Shown: positions 15,089-23,000, counted from the first letter of the stretch. The stretch is DNA of 31,805 nucleotides from CAXRDE01 sp964342365 (GCA_964342365.1 CAYFGW010000015.1:1-31805), one strand, 5' to 3'. The notes: a model not told the origin generated them from the letters alone. A program made the numbers and translations.

Positions 15089-16300
15089 TTAGATCTCTCC
15101 CCGGGGACGAATCAAATGGGGAGAAGTGTATTGCTCCGTCATATGGGCCAGCCAGCCCACGGTGCGTCCCAGCGCAAACCAGTCCAGCGCGTCTAATTCA
15201 GGACACAGCAAACGGCTACCAATGGCCAGCACCCAGTCCAGGGTGGGCGTCGCGCCCTGAATTTCCACTGCCCGTGTCAGCGTATGCATATCGCGCTGAA
15301 ATTGCGAAGCCAGCTTTTCATCACTGCTCACAAGCTCGCGGGCTCTGACTTCAAAGCATGTCCAGCGAGGATCACCGTCAGGGTAAAGGGGATGGTTCCC
15401 AAGGGGCAGTCGTCCCCGCTGTCGCAAGATGTGCTGTAAAGCCGCTTCTGTGCCTCGCTGGTCACTCAACAGCAGCAAATCACTCACATCAAGCACCTGG
15501 CCTCCGTGACGCTGACCGCTTAAAGCCGCCAGAGCACCGGTCAAAGCAGCGTATCCATTCCCCCGGGCAGAGGCAATACAGCGGGCGGTAAAGCTGCTGA
15601 TGTTCAGTTCATGCTCCGCCGCCAGTACCAGCAAAAGTTGCGCCAGTTGCTGCTGTACAGGAGAACGCAAAACGGGCAAAAAATAGTCGAGCCAGCCGCT
15701 CCATGCTTTTGAAGACGGTTCTCCTTTCAAAGATTGCTCCCGCCCACACAGCGGTGCCACGCTGCTCCAGACCCGATGCAATAAATACACTGCATGGGGC
15801 AAAAAGGAGGATTCTCTTTTTTCCAGCTTCAAATCTTCGGCCCCCCAGGCCACCAGGCAGAGCTGAAGTTTTTCACGCCAGCGAGCGTGGGGGGGCAATA
15901 CCTTCAGCAACGCCGGGTAATCGGGAGCCGCCGGCACCTCCTCAAAAATATCCGGCTCGCACCCCCACAGCAGAGCAATCAGCGTCTCAAGATCACCCTC
16001 AAGCACCTGAGATAAGGACTGATCCCGGTAGTACAATTGCCCCTCCCGAATATGGGAGATCCGTGTATTCATCAGGGGCATTCCCCAGTACAGGGCCTGT
16101 TTGACTTCAGTTTCTGGCTGCTGACGCAGGCGCTTGCGTTGTTGTAAACGCTCAATATCCTCGCGCAGGTATTGCTTTGCTCGCTTACCGGGTACGCTAA
16201 CACTTTGTAATAATCCCCGGCTCACATAGGCGTAAAGCGTGTCTTTTTTAATATCCAGCAAACGGACGGCCTCAGCAGCACTCACATAAATTTCTGACAT
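15089..16300 (-). CDS. Citrate synthase-family protein with N-terminal HTH DNA-binding domain
   Basis: Fusion of an excisionase/MerR-type helix-turn-helix (YVSAAEAVRLLDIKKDTLYAYVSRGLL, with a basic wing to about residue 60) and a citrate synthase domain (about 65-403). Active-site counterparts are present: AAEHELNISSF (H230), QRHGGQ (H265), LGNHPLYPDGDPR (H303, D310) and PTLDWV (D355), so the His-His-Asp triad is kept. In the GHRxY motif the Arg after the His is Pro, which should weaken oxaloacetate binding. I infer a regulator whose enzyme-like domain senses a TCA metabolite, acting on the palindrome between it and the divergent citrate synthase. The ATG at 16300 fits the family N-terminus MSEIYVSAAEA; an ATG at 16324 is the alternative. 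Confidence 0.88.
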   Translation of the reverse strand: MSEIYVSAAEAVRLLDIKKDTLYAYVSRGLLQSVSVPGKRAKQYLREDIERLQQRKRLRQQPETEVKQALYWGMPLMNTRISHIREGQLYYRDQSLSQVLEGDLETLIALLWGCEPDIFEEVPAAPDYPALLKVLPPHARWREKLQLCLVAWGAEDLKLEKRESSFLPHAVYLLHRVWSSVAPLCGREQSLKGEPSSKAWSGWLDYFLPVLRSPVQQQLAQLLLVLAAEHELNISSFTARCIASARGNGYAALTGALAALSGQRHGGQVLDVSDLLLLSDQRGTEAALQHILRQRGRLPLGNHPLYPDGDPRWTCFEVRARELVSSDEKLASQFQRDMHTLTRAVEIQGATPTLDWVLAIGSRLLCPELDALDWFALGRTVGWLAHMTEQYTSPHLIRPRGEI

Positions 16301-16334
16301 AACGGTTTTCCGATCTAGACGCATCCAGACTCTT

Positions 16335-16377
16335 TATATTGATTTAAAAATCAAGATTGACAGTTTTGATCAATATA
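16335..16377. promoter_or_regulatory. Nested palindromes and promoter elements between the divergent citrate synthases
   Basis: TATATTGAT (16335-16343) and its exact complement ATCAATATA (16369-16377) form a 9-bp inverted repeat. Inside are the palindromes TTGATTTAAAAATCAA (16339-16354) and TTGATCAA (16366-16373). A consensus -35 TTGACA (16357-16362, plus) lies between them, followed by AT-rich TATATAT. On the minus strand a TATAAA (16338-16333) lies next to the first arm. A protein bound here could block both promoters; the HTH-citrate synthase is the obvious candidate. Confidence 0.65.
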
Positions 16378-16430
16378 TATCACACTATCCTCAGAAACTC
16401 AAAAAAGCAAACTCTGAAGGAGCACAAACC

Positions 16431-17501
16431 ATGTCCGAACGCGACGCCTTAAAAACCTGCCTGAGCCGCATTGACGGAGAAGCAGGAACGCTACATATTT
16501 TAAGCACCCCCTTAGCAGATATTGCCCAACGGTACCGCTACACCACCCTGGCAAAGGCCCTCTGGCAGGTATACGATTTACCGGTCACTGACTTTGACAG
16601 CGCCCAACAGGAAGCCTTTGAAGCCCTCTTGCCCCTCAGAGATCGTCTTCATAAGCATACGGCAATTTCTGCGCTGCGCCTGGGATTGGAATATGCTCAA
16701 CCGGATAGCGCAGCCCCAATTACCATGACCCTGATGATGGCACTGCTTTTGCACTTAAACCCCAAAGCACAGCTTTCTCACCATGAAGATACAACGGTGC
16801 TGGAGCGTTTTTTGAGGGCTTTACATGAGGGGAGCAGTGACCCGGTGTCTACAGATTTGATCAGCGCTCAGTCAGAAGCGCTGTCTACCTACTTGATGAC
16901 CGTCTCCGATCACGGCCTGAATGCCTCCACGTACACGTCCCGGGTGATTTCTTCTACGGGCAGTGACTTAAGGGCCTGTGTCCAGGGTGCTCTGGGCGCT
17001 TTACAAGGCCCCTTACACGGGGGTGCCCCCGGCCCGGTGCTGGATATGTTGGACTCCTTAAGGGGTTTATCTGAGGCCGAGATAGCAGAATGGGTTCAAG
17101 AACAACTGCGCCAGAAAATCCGCATCATGGGGTTTGGTCACCGAATATATCGGGTGCGAGATCCCCGGGCCGACGTGCTCAAGAGCGCTCTTCATCACTT
17201 ACAGAATCAGGGGTTTAACAGCGCCCGTTTACAACAGGCGGAAGTAGCTGAAAAGGTGATTTTAAAGGAGCTACGGCAGCATAAACCTGAACGGGTCCTG
17301 CAAACCAATGTGGAATACTACACCGCCCTTTTATTAGAGGGCACAGGATTTCCCAGAAGTAGTTTTACGGCCGTTTTTGCGCTGGGCAGGGTGCTGGGCT
17401 GGTGTGCTCACGCTGCTGAACAGCAGGCCATTGGGCGCTTAATTCGCCCTAAAGGCACTTACTTTGAACAGACTTTGTCTTTTGCAGGCAACAAGATATA
17501 A
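16431..17501 (+). CDS. Citrate synthase (short, CitA/methylcitrate synthase-like branch)
   Basis: Condenses acetyl-CoA (or propionyl-CoA) with oxaloacetate at entry to the TCA or methylcitrate cycle. 356 aa, shorter than E. coli GltA (about 427). It shows SDHGLNASTYTSRV (H161), GPLHGGAP (H196) and GFGHRIYRVRDPRADVL (H237, R238, D244). The third catalytic position, usually Asp in NVDFYSG, reads NVEYYTA (E295). I believe Glu occurs in part of this branch, so the enzyme need not be inactive. AAGGAG lies 8 bases before the ATG. It is divergent from the HTH-citrate synthase across the palindromic region, and its last codons overlap the predicted pilT promoter. Confidence 0.92.
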   Translation: MSERDALKTCLSRIDGEAGTLHILSTPLADIAQRYRYTTLAKALWQVYDLPVTDFDSAQQEAFEALLPLRDRLHKHTAISALRLGLEYAQPDSAAPITMTLMMALLLHLNPKAQLSHHEDTTVLERFLRALHEGSSDPVSTDLISAQSEALSTYLMTVSDHGLNASTYTSRVISSTGSDLRACVQGALGALQGPLHGGAPGPVLDMLDSLRGLSEAEIAEWVQEQLRQKIRIMGFGHRIYRVRDPRADVLKSALHHLQNQGFNSARLQQAEVAEKVILKELRQHKPERVLQTNVEYYTALLLEGTGFPRSSFTAVFALGRVLGWCAHAAEQQAIGRLIRPKGTYFEQTLSFAGNKI

Positions 17502-17502
17502 T
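17475..17502 (+). promoter_or_regulatory. Putative pilT promoter
   Basis: TTGTCT (17475-17480), 16-base spacer, perfect TATAAT (17497-17502) overlapping the citrate synthase stop codon. The start expected near 17509 leaves a leader of about 38 bases containing a GAATTC inverted repeat and the SD AAGGAGAGG. Confidence 0.5.
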
Positions 17503-17514
17503 ACCTTGAGTTTA

Positions 17515-17529
17515 GAATTCAGTGAATTC
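17515..17529. repeat. Perfect inverted repeat in the pilT leader
   Basis: GAATTC-AGT-GAATTC: two 6-bp self-complementary units separated by three bases, placed just after the predicted transcription start. It could be an operator or a small hairpin; chance is possible at this size. Confidence 0.4.
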
Positions 17530-17546
17530 CCATAAGGAGAGGCATT

Positions 17547-18614
17547 ATGGCCAAAATAGACCAGTTATTTAAGGTGATGGTGGAACAGGGCGCATCTGAC
17601 TTGCACATTTCCCCTGACAATCCCCCCATGATTCGTGTGAGTGGTGAGCTAAAACCCATCACGCAGCAGGCGTTTTCTCACGATCAGAACAAAACCTTGC
17701 TCTACGAAATCATGGATGAATACGAGCGCAAAAGCTTTGAGGAAACCAAGGATCTCGACTTTGCTTACAGCGTGGACGAACTGGGCGCCCGTTTTCGTGC
17801 CAACATCTTCAACGAGCGCAAAGGCATTGGTGCGGTTTTTCGTGTTATCCCTACCAAAATTTTAACCGCTGAAGAACTGGGTCTGCCTTCGGTGCTCACC
17901 GAGTATTTTTGTCACCTGCACAAAGGACTCGTGCTAGTTACTGGAGCCACCGGTTCTGGTAAATCCACCACCCTGGCCGCCATGGTGGACTATATCAACA
18001 GAAACCGCTCTGACCATATTCTCACCGTTGAGGACCCCATTGAATTTGTACACAGCAGTAAAAAGGGTCTGGTGAATCAGCGAGAAGTGGGCAAAAACAC
18101 AAAATCTTTTGCCAGCGCGCTTAAAGCCGCCCTGCGGGAAGATCCTGACGTCATTCTGGTGGGTGAGATGCGGGACTTGGAAACCATTGAACTGGCCATT
18201 ACCGCTGCCGAAACCGGTCACCTGGTGTTTGGTACCCTGCACGCTTCCTCAGCGCCCAAAACCATTGACCGCCTGATTGACGCGTTTCCCACCGATGCCC
18301 AGGAGCAAATTCGCGCCATGTTGGGCGACAGCTTAAAAGGCGTTGTGGCCCAGCAGCTGCTCAAGAAAAAAGGCGGCGGACGCGTGGGTGTCCAGGAAAT
18401 TCTGGTGGGTACGCCTGCGGTAGGTAACCTGCTTCGTGAGGGCAAAACCTTCCAGATTCCTTCCATCATGCAAACGGGTCGTAAAGACGGCATGGTGACC
18501 ATGGATCAGGCCATTGATGAGAAGCTCAAAGCCGGTTTGATTACCGGTGAAGAAGCTTACCTCAAGGCCGCCGACAAAACCCGCTTCAAGCACTTACTCA
18601 ACCAGACAGAGTAG
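17547..18614 (+). CDS. pilT: Type IV pilus retraction ATPase PilT
   Basis: Hexameric cytosolic AAA-type ATPase that depolymerises type IV pili and powers twitching. It has the N-terminal PAS-like region with ASDLHIS (16-22), Walker A GATGSGKST (133-141), the Asp box with VEDPIEF (161-167), Walker B DVILVGEMRD (201-210), the His box TLHASSAPKTIDR (230-242), and the PilT retraction signature in the form VGNLLREGKTFQI. 355 aa fits. The SD AAGGAGAGG precedes the ATG. No other pilus gene is nearby; a terminator follows directly, so pilT looks monocistronic. Confidence 0.97.
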   Translation: MAKIDQLFKVMVEQGASDLHISPDNPPMIRVSGELKPITQQAFSHDQNKTLLYEIMDEYERKSFEETKDLDFAYSVDELGARFRANIFNERKGIGAVFRVIPTKILTAEELGLPSVLTEYFCHLHKGLVLVTGATGSGKSTTLAAMVDYINRNRSDHILTVEDPIEFVHSSKKGLVNQREVGKNTKSFASALKAALREDPDVILVGEMRDLETIELAITAAETGHLVFGTLHASSAPKTIDRLIDAFPTDAQEQIRAMLGDSLKGVVAQQLLKKKGGGRVGVQEILVGTPAVGNLLREGKTFQIPSIMQTGRKDGMVTMDQAIDEKLKAGLITGEEAYLKAADKTRFKHLLNQTE

Positions 18615-18632
18615 GTCAACTTCAACATCTGT

Positions 18633-18669
18633 CACAAGCCCCGCTACAAAATCGCGGGGCTTGTGTTTT
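18633..18669 (+). terminator. Intrinsic terminator after pilT
   Basis: CACAAGCCCCGC, a nine-base loop, GCGGGGCTTGTG, then TTTT: a 12-bp perfect GC-rich stem with a short U-run. Confidence 0.92.
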
Positions 18670-18697
18670 GTGTATAAACTCGGTTAAAGTTACGATC

Positions 18698-19522
18698 ATG
18701 AAGATTATACACACGCTGAGCACGGCCTGTCTGGGGATTCTCCTGTGTACACCGTCTCAAGCTATTTCTACTCATCGTTCTGTTAAACAGTACGCACAGG
18801 CGTCGCCCCAAATCGTTCAGGCACAAAAACTGGCCCGGGCAGGGCAAAAGGCCATTGCGGAGAAAAAATGGAGTGTCGCACTCAAAGAGCTGTCTGCATC
18901 CCTGAATTTGCTCCCCCGCCAGCCGCTGGTGCTGAATGCGCGGGGTGTTGTGTATTTGAATCTGTCAGCACCTGAAAAAGCCATTGCCGATTTCAAAAAA
19001 AGTGCCGAACTCGATCCCAAACTGGCCTTGCCCCACTTTAATCTAGGCAACGCTTATCGCTTACAAAATAAAGCCGTACCCGCCATTACCGCTTATTCCC
19101 AGGCCATTGCCCTGGATCCGCGCTACACCGCCGCTTACAATAATCGGGGCATTACCTACAGCGAGAACAAAAACTATGCCATGGCCCTCAAAGACTATAA
19201 CCAGTCTCTCAAGCTCAATCCCAGAGACGAAGACGTGCGCAATAATCGAGGCTATTTGTATTTATTGCAGAATCAATATGCGCTGGCCTTAAAAGATTTT
19301 GACGCCGTGCTGCGGGCAAAACCCAATCACGCGCTGGCCTACGGCAATAAAGCACAGCTGCTGTATAAACAGGGGCAGTGTAAGGCCGCCATTCCTCTGC
19401 TGGAAAAATCTTGCGAACTGGGCAATGTCAAAGCCTGTCGCGTGGTGCGGCGTTTGAAATGCGAGCCGGATCCCACGCCCACACCAGAGCCTTCTCCCCT
19501 GGAAACCGAGAAGGAATCCTGA
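18698..19522 (+). CDS. Secreted tetratricopeptide-repeat protein
   Basis: 274 aa. MKIIHTLSTACLGILLCTPSQA is a signal peptide, with likely cleavage after the Ala at 22. From about residue 40 to 250 there are roughly six TPR units with the usual W/Y-x-x-A and A-Y-x-N spacing (for example AAYNNRGITYSENKNYAMALKDYNQSL shortened to its repeat core, and LPHFNLGNAY). The last unit is Cys-containing, followed by a Pro/Thr-rich tail (PTPTPEPSP). TPR arrays act as scaffolds for protein complexes; here in the periplasm or at the envelope. I chose the ATG at 18698 because it opens the signal peptide. A TATAAA at 18673-18678 may be its -10. It converges on the Nudix gene with one base between the two stops. 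Confidence 0.85.
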   Translation: MKIIHTLSTACLGILLCTPSQAISTHRSVKQYAQASPQIVQAQKLARAGQKAIAEKKWSVALKELSASLNLLPRQPLVLNARGVVYLNLSAPEKAIADFKKSAELDPKLALPHFNLGNAYRLQNKAVPAITAYSQAIALDPRYTAAYNNRGITYSENKNYAMALKDYNQSLKLNPRDEDVRNNRGYLYLLQNQYALALKDFDAVLRAKPNHALAYGNKAQLLYKQGQCKAAIPLLEKSCELGNVKACRVVRRLKCEPDPTPTPEPSPLETEKES

Positions 19523-19523
19523 G

Positions 19524-20243
19524 CTACCCCTTTCCCGCCAGACTTTGAGACAGCTTGCTTTGTAGCCCCTGCAAACTGGTCTGGGGCAAATCCACAATGT
19601 CTGAGTGCTTAAAGCGATACAGGCGGGCGGGTTTTTTGGAAAACTTCTGGGTGGTTTCATCGGTTTCTTCCAGAATATCCAGCAGGGCCACTTTTTTACG
19701 GAAATTGCGCTTGTCAATTTTACGATCTAAGATCACTTCGTACATGCGGCAGAGTTCGGGAAAGGTAAATTTTTCGGGCAGCAGCTGAGAACCCACGGTG
19801 GTGTAGCTCAATTTATTGCGCAGACGCTCCAGGGCATAGCCCAGAATTTGCTCATGATCAAAGCCCAACTGCGGCAGCTCATAAATCGAGTGCCAGCGCA
19901 CCTCGTTAACGGCTTTTGAAGGCTTCAGCTCAAAATTTTCTGAACTCACCAGCGCATAGTAGGCCACGGTCACCACATGGGTACGAGGATCGCGGCCGGG
20001 ATCCCCAAAGGTGTAGAGCTGTTCTAAATAAATCTGATCCACGTTGGTTTTTTCTTTGAGCTTTTGCAAAGCCGCCGCCTCCATGCTCTGGTGATGGTTC
20101 ACAAAACCACCGGGCAGGGTCCACATATTGGCAAAAGGCTCCACCGAACGCTGTACAAGCAGCACCTTGAGATCGTCGTCCATAATCGTAAAAAGCACCA
20201 CGTCTACGGTCAGCGACGGGTGGGGAAAATCCTGAATATTCAT
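19524..20243 (-). CDS. Nudix-wHTH protein of NrtR type, with degenerate Nudix box
   Basis: 239 aa. The N-terminal Nudix domain contains TVDVVLFTI, LLVQRSVEPF, WTLPGGFVN and the family signature YTFGDPGRDPR (about 77-87). The C-terminal winged helix runs from KFTFPELCRMYEVILDR through KRNFRKK to KKPARLYRF (about 158-211). This two-domain order is that of NrtR, the ADP-ribose-responsive regulator of NAD metabolism. The Nudix box G-x5-E-x7-REUxEExGU reads with E to Q52, R to Q60, E to K61, E to K65 and G to N67, leaving only E64 of the metal-binding set. Hydrolysis is therefore unlikely, so this is probably a ligand-sensing repressor. No NAD gene is in the window. ATG at 20243 chosen; TATCAT ends 6 bases before it. 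Confidence 0.88.
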   Translation of the reverse strand: MNIQDFPHPSLTVDVVLFTIMDDDLKVLLVQRSVEPFANMWTLPGGFVNHHQSMEAAALQKLKEKTNVDQIYLEQLYTFGDPGRDPRTHVVTVAYYALVSSENFELKPSKAVNEVRWHSIYELPQLGFDHEQILGYALERLRNKLSYTTVGSQLLPEKFTFPELCRMYEVILDRKIDKRNFRKKVALLDILEETDETTQKFSKKPARLYRFKHSDIVDLPQTSLQGLQSKLSQSLAGKG

Positions 20244-20291
20244 AATGTCATGATAGAGTAAGCCCGTATACATCAGCAAGAGCGTCGTTGC

Positions 20292-21224
20292 TTAATAACG
20301 ATCCAATTCACGCTGCATATTTTCACAGGCCTCACGGGCCCGATTGGCGTCACAGCTCACACAGGTTTGCACGTATGTGGCCGCCGTCGCCAGAGGGTTG
20401 AACCGCTCTCCGCGAGAAGGATTGTTCTTGAGTTCGTTTACCATTCTCAGGGTCTCACGAATGTCGGACTCTCGCTCTTGTACCCCTTGCTGACACGCCT
20501 GTGGCATCATTGCTGCACCGTCCTCTAAAAATTGCTGCCCGGTTTTAAGATGCGTAAACAGGCGGTTATAAAGGACCTGCATCTTTTCTTCGTCCATCGA
20601 AAGCATGGCAGTTGATGCGGATGTAGGCACAGATGTGGGCAAGGCAGTGGGTGCAGGTGTGGGTCGCCGGGTGGGAACAGTGGTGGGCCTTTGGGCTGGC
20701 ACTTGCGTGGGCTCTCGGACAGGAACTAAAGTCGCCGCTGGCTGCTGATTGACTTGCTGAGAGGGAGGGTTTTGCACCGGGGGGTTGGTGACTTGTGAAG
20801 TTTGAGTATTGTCAGGCACTTCGAGATAAGCTGCATCCTGGCTGATAGTAACATTATCCCTATTACCGTCTCGTGTTTGGCTTTCAATCGTAATCTCTCC
20901 ACCGTCCATGTTGGTGCCCGCACGATTTTCTAAGGCAGTATCCACAAAGGTCCGCTCTTCCATGACAACCTGAGTTTGTTCATTATCAGGCTTTTGCCAA
21001 AACATGCCGCCGATGACCAAAAGGAGCAGCCCCATGCATAACACCGTCGGATAAAACACGCGATCTTCAAAGGATTCTTTGATGCGCTCCTGAATTGGCG
21101 GCAAAAAGAAAATGCCGCCAATGAAAAAGATGACCCCGGCGGGAAAATTGACGGTCGCAAACTGAAACAAGCTCACCAGAAAGAAGAAACCCGACACAAT
21201 CGCAAACGATACATTAAAGGGCAT
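20292..21224 (-). CDS. Membrane-anchored protein with Pro/Thr-rich stalk and Cys-containing C-terminal domain
   Basis: 310 aa, not recognised. Three hydrophobic segments lie at about 4-20, 26-43 and 57-74. A polar Asn/Gln-rich stretch follows, then a Pro/Thr/Val-rich stalk at about 145-203 with repeated PT and RPT steps. The C-terminal domain (210-310) is helical and carries C244, C288, C291 and C300, including a CVSC pair. An SD GAGGTGG lies just before the ATG. With the stalk outside the membrane, the C-terminal domain would project into the periplasm and its cysteines could pair. It stands alone between two oppositely transcribed regions. Confidence 0.75.
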   Translation of the reverse strand: MPFNVSFAIVSGFFFLVSLFQFATVNFPAGVIFFIGGIFFLPPIQERIKESFEDRVFYPTVLCMGLLLLVIGGMFWQKPDNEQTQVVMEERTFVDTALENRAGTNMDGGEITIESQTRDGNRDNVTISQDAAYLEVPDNTQTSQVTNPPVQNPPSQQVNQQPAATLVPVREPTQVPAQRPTTVPTRRPTPAPTALPTSVPTSASTAMLSMDEEKMQVLYNRLFTHLKTGQQFLEDGAAMMPQACQQGVQERESDIRETLRMVNELKNNPSRGERFNPLATAATYVQTCVSCDANRAREACENMQRELDRY

Positions 21225-21434
21225 GGCGCCACCTCAGTGAAAAAAATTTAGTTCAATGTTAGCAACCGCACTCAGGAAGAGCTATAGAAATACAGGTGAT
21301 TTTAACCGCATTTAAATGTATTTGGGCAAAAGCACTACGTCTATTTCAAGCGACGGGTGATATGCCACAGGCTTCAAGGTGTTATTATTGTAAAGATTGC
21401 CAGAGAACAAGTTTGCTTTGAAAGAGCGATTAAA

Positions 21435-21737
21435 ATGTTAACCGGTTCAGGCGGAGGTTCAGTTTCTTATCCCAGAGTTCCAGACATTAGAAACCCGGGA
21501 CGCGTAGATAGAGAAATTCCGTTGCCTTCTCAAGTGGCCCATAACGAGCAAGAAGGAGGAGAAGTTGTTATTCTACAAAACAACCAGATTAGACGCTTTG
21601 CTGCCACTGAGGGCTCTGTTCTAGAAATTATTTTCCCTTTTGGGGCTAGTGAGCAGAGCGGACGTACAATCGAGTTCCGTTTGGACGGAACCGATCCAGA
21701 TGCTCAACTCATTTACAAGATAGAAGCCATGCGATGA
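21435..21737 (+). CDS. Hypothetical protein, first gene of AT-rich pair
   Basis: About 100 aa, not recognised. The N-terminus is Gly/Ser-rich (MLTGSGGGSVSYPRVPD); residues 45-100 form a probable beta domain (EGGEVVILQNNQIRRF, then GSVLEIIFPFG and RTIEFRLDG). No signal peptide. I start at the ATG at 21435 with AAAGAG upstream; a GTG at 21357 would add 26 residues. It overlaps the next gene by 4 bp (ATGA). Base composition is visibly more AT-rich than in flanking genes, with many AAA, AAT, GAA and TTT codons, as expected for recently acquired DNA. Confidence 0.6.
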   Translation: MLTGSGGGSVSYPRVPDIRNPGRVDREIPLPSQVAHNEQEGGEVVILQNNQIRRFAATEGSVLEIIFPFGASEQSGRTIEFRLDGTDPDAQLIYKIEAMR

Positions 21738-22777
21738 AACGAATCATAAAAGGAATTTTCTCTTTATTCCTCTTTTTTTCCTGTAGCCCTTGCCAACAAA
21801 CAAGTACAAAACTCGAAATAAAGAATATGTCATTTTCTCCAGATATGTCACACCTTGCATTTTATTTAGATAATGGAGTGATATCTGATCGTGGGCTTTA
21901 TGTCTTAAACCAAAAGCAAAAGACGTATTTCAGGACTTCTGAATCGTTGACGTCATCTTCGCCTGTTTCTTGGAAAAATAACAACGAAATACTTGTCAAA
22001 CAAGTAGAAAACAAGCGAACGGATTTGTTGGGCCAAATAAATTTCACGGACGCTAATGTTAAATTATTCAATATTGAATCCCAAGATTTTAGAAAACCTA
22101 CCGAACCAGAAACGACCTTACAAAAGACAAAGTTGTTAATAGACTGGCGTATGCCAGGTCTGGTTAATCTCAACGGCTCTGAATTAAATTCAGATGAAAA
22201 AATAAAAATTCAGTGGATTAACAAAGTGTTTTCAGGCCAAAAAGAACCAGAGTTTTCTCAAAATAGGGCGAGGTTGCTCTGGACACCTATAGAAAACAAA
22301 GTGTTTTTATCTTTCAAACAATGCAAAGAGCAATGTTCGCATACTCTATACATTGCTAATCTAATAAAAGAAGAAGGAGTGATTAATCAAGTAAAAAAAA
22401 TAGTCGAACTAAGTGGTTTTCCTACAGATGATACGGTGTTGTTTGGGAGTTATGAGGACTCTAAATTGACCTTCATTCAGCGTTCCCTAAGAAACACAGG
22501 TGCATATGCAGAATATGTTTATGATGCTAATGAGGAAAAAACAAATATTATTCAGGAGTTTTCAATATCAGATTTTCCATCTTCACTAAGGCTGTCAGAG
22601 GGAACCAGTTTGTTTAAACCTCATAGTAGAGAGATTCTTTTTTCTGTCATTAACGACGGGATATATGCTTTTAACTTAGATACAAAAGAAACAATAGCTA
22701 TTTTAAAAAAGTCAGAACTTCCTGAAGGAAGAGCCCGTGCTACTCTATGCTCAAGAACCGTGATTCCGTTTTTATAG
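21734..22777 (+). CDS. Hypothetical exported protein, possibly beta-propeller-like, AT-rich gene
   Basis: 347 aa. A basic-hydrophobic N-terminus (MKRIIKGIFSLFLFFSCSPC) looks like a lipoprotein signal with C17 as the probable acceptor, though the residues before it (FFS) are a poor lipobox. The mature part opens with IKNMSFSPDMSHLAFYLDNG, which resembles a TolB/WD40-type blade, and further blade-like strands recur (PVSWKNNNEILVK, RARLLWTPIENKVFLSF). That suggests a beta-propeller, without enough repeats to be sure. AT-rich with Lys/Asn-rich composition, unlike its neighbours; coupled to the preceding gene. Probable horizontally acquired pair. Confidence 0.65.
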   Translation: MKRIIKGIFSLFLFFSCSPCQQTSTKLEIKNMSFSPDMSHLAFYLDNGVISDRGLYVLNQKQKTYFRTSESLTSSSPVSWKNNNEILVKQVENKRTDLLGQINFTDANVKLFNIESQDFRKPTEPETTLQKTKLLIDWRMPGLVNLNGSELNSDEKIKIQWINKVFSGQKEPEFSQNRARLLWTPIENKVFLSFKQCKEQCSHTLYIANLIKEEGVINQVKKIVELSGFPTDDTVLFGSYEDSKLTFIQRSLRNTGAYAEYVYDANEEKTNIIQEFSISDFPSSLRLSEGTSLFKPHSREILFSVINDGIYAFNLDTKETIAILKKSELPEGRARATLCSRTVIPFL

Positions 22778-22794
22778 CTTCGTTAATAGAAGCT
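22776..22794 (+). terminator. Weak terminator-like hairpin
   Basis: AGCTTC, seven-base loop, GAAGCT at the stop codon of the AT-rich lipoprotein gene; TTTT occurs only after a further six bases. Marginal. Confidence 0.3.
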
Positions 22795-22964
22795 GTTGCA
22801 TTTTAGAGTTTCAGCTTTTTTGCATGCCCCCTCCAATATATTTCAAACCCGTCAGATTATATTGATCAGTACGTACATTACTGAAAAGAAGAACGCACTG
22901 CTCGTGCCAAATCCCTAAATTCAGTCCCTTAAGCTTGCGTAACCAACTAGAGCCCATGATCCCC

Positions 22965-22987
22965 TCGTGATAGAATACCCATCACGA
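22965..22987 (+). promoter_or_regulatory. Extended -10 promoter overlapped by an inverted repeat
   Basis: TCGTGAT (22965-22971) and its exact complement ATCACGA (22981-22987) are nine bases apart. Between them lies TAGAAT (22971-22976), preceded by TGA, an extended -10 pattern. The expected start (about 22983) falls in the right arm. This is a typical layout for a repressor site on the promoter of the gene starting at 23001. Confidence 0.5.
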
Positions 22988-23000
22988 AAGGAGCAAGTGC

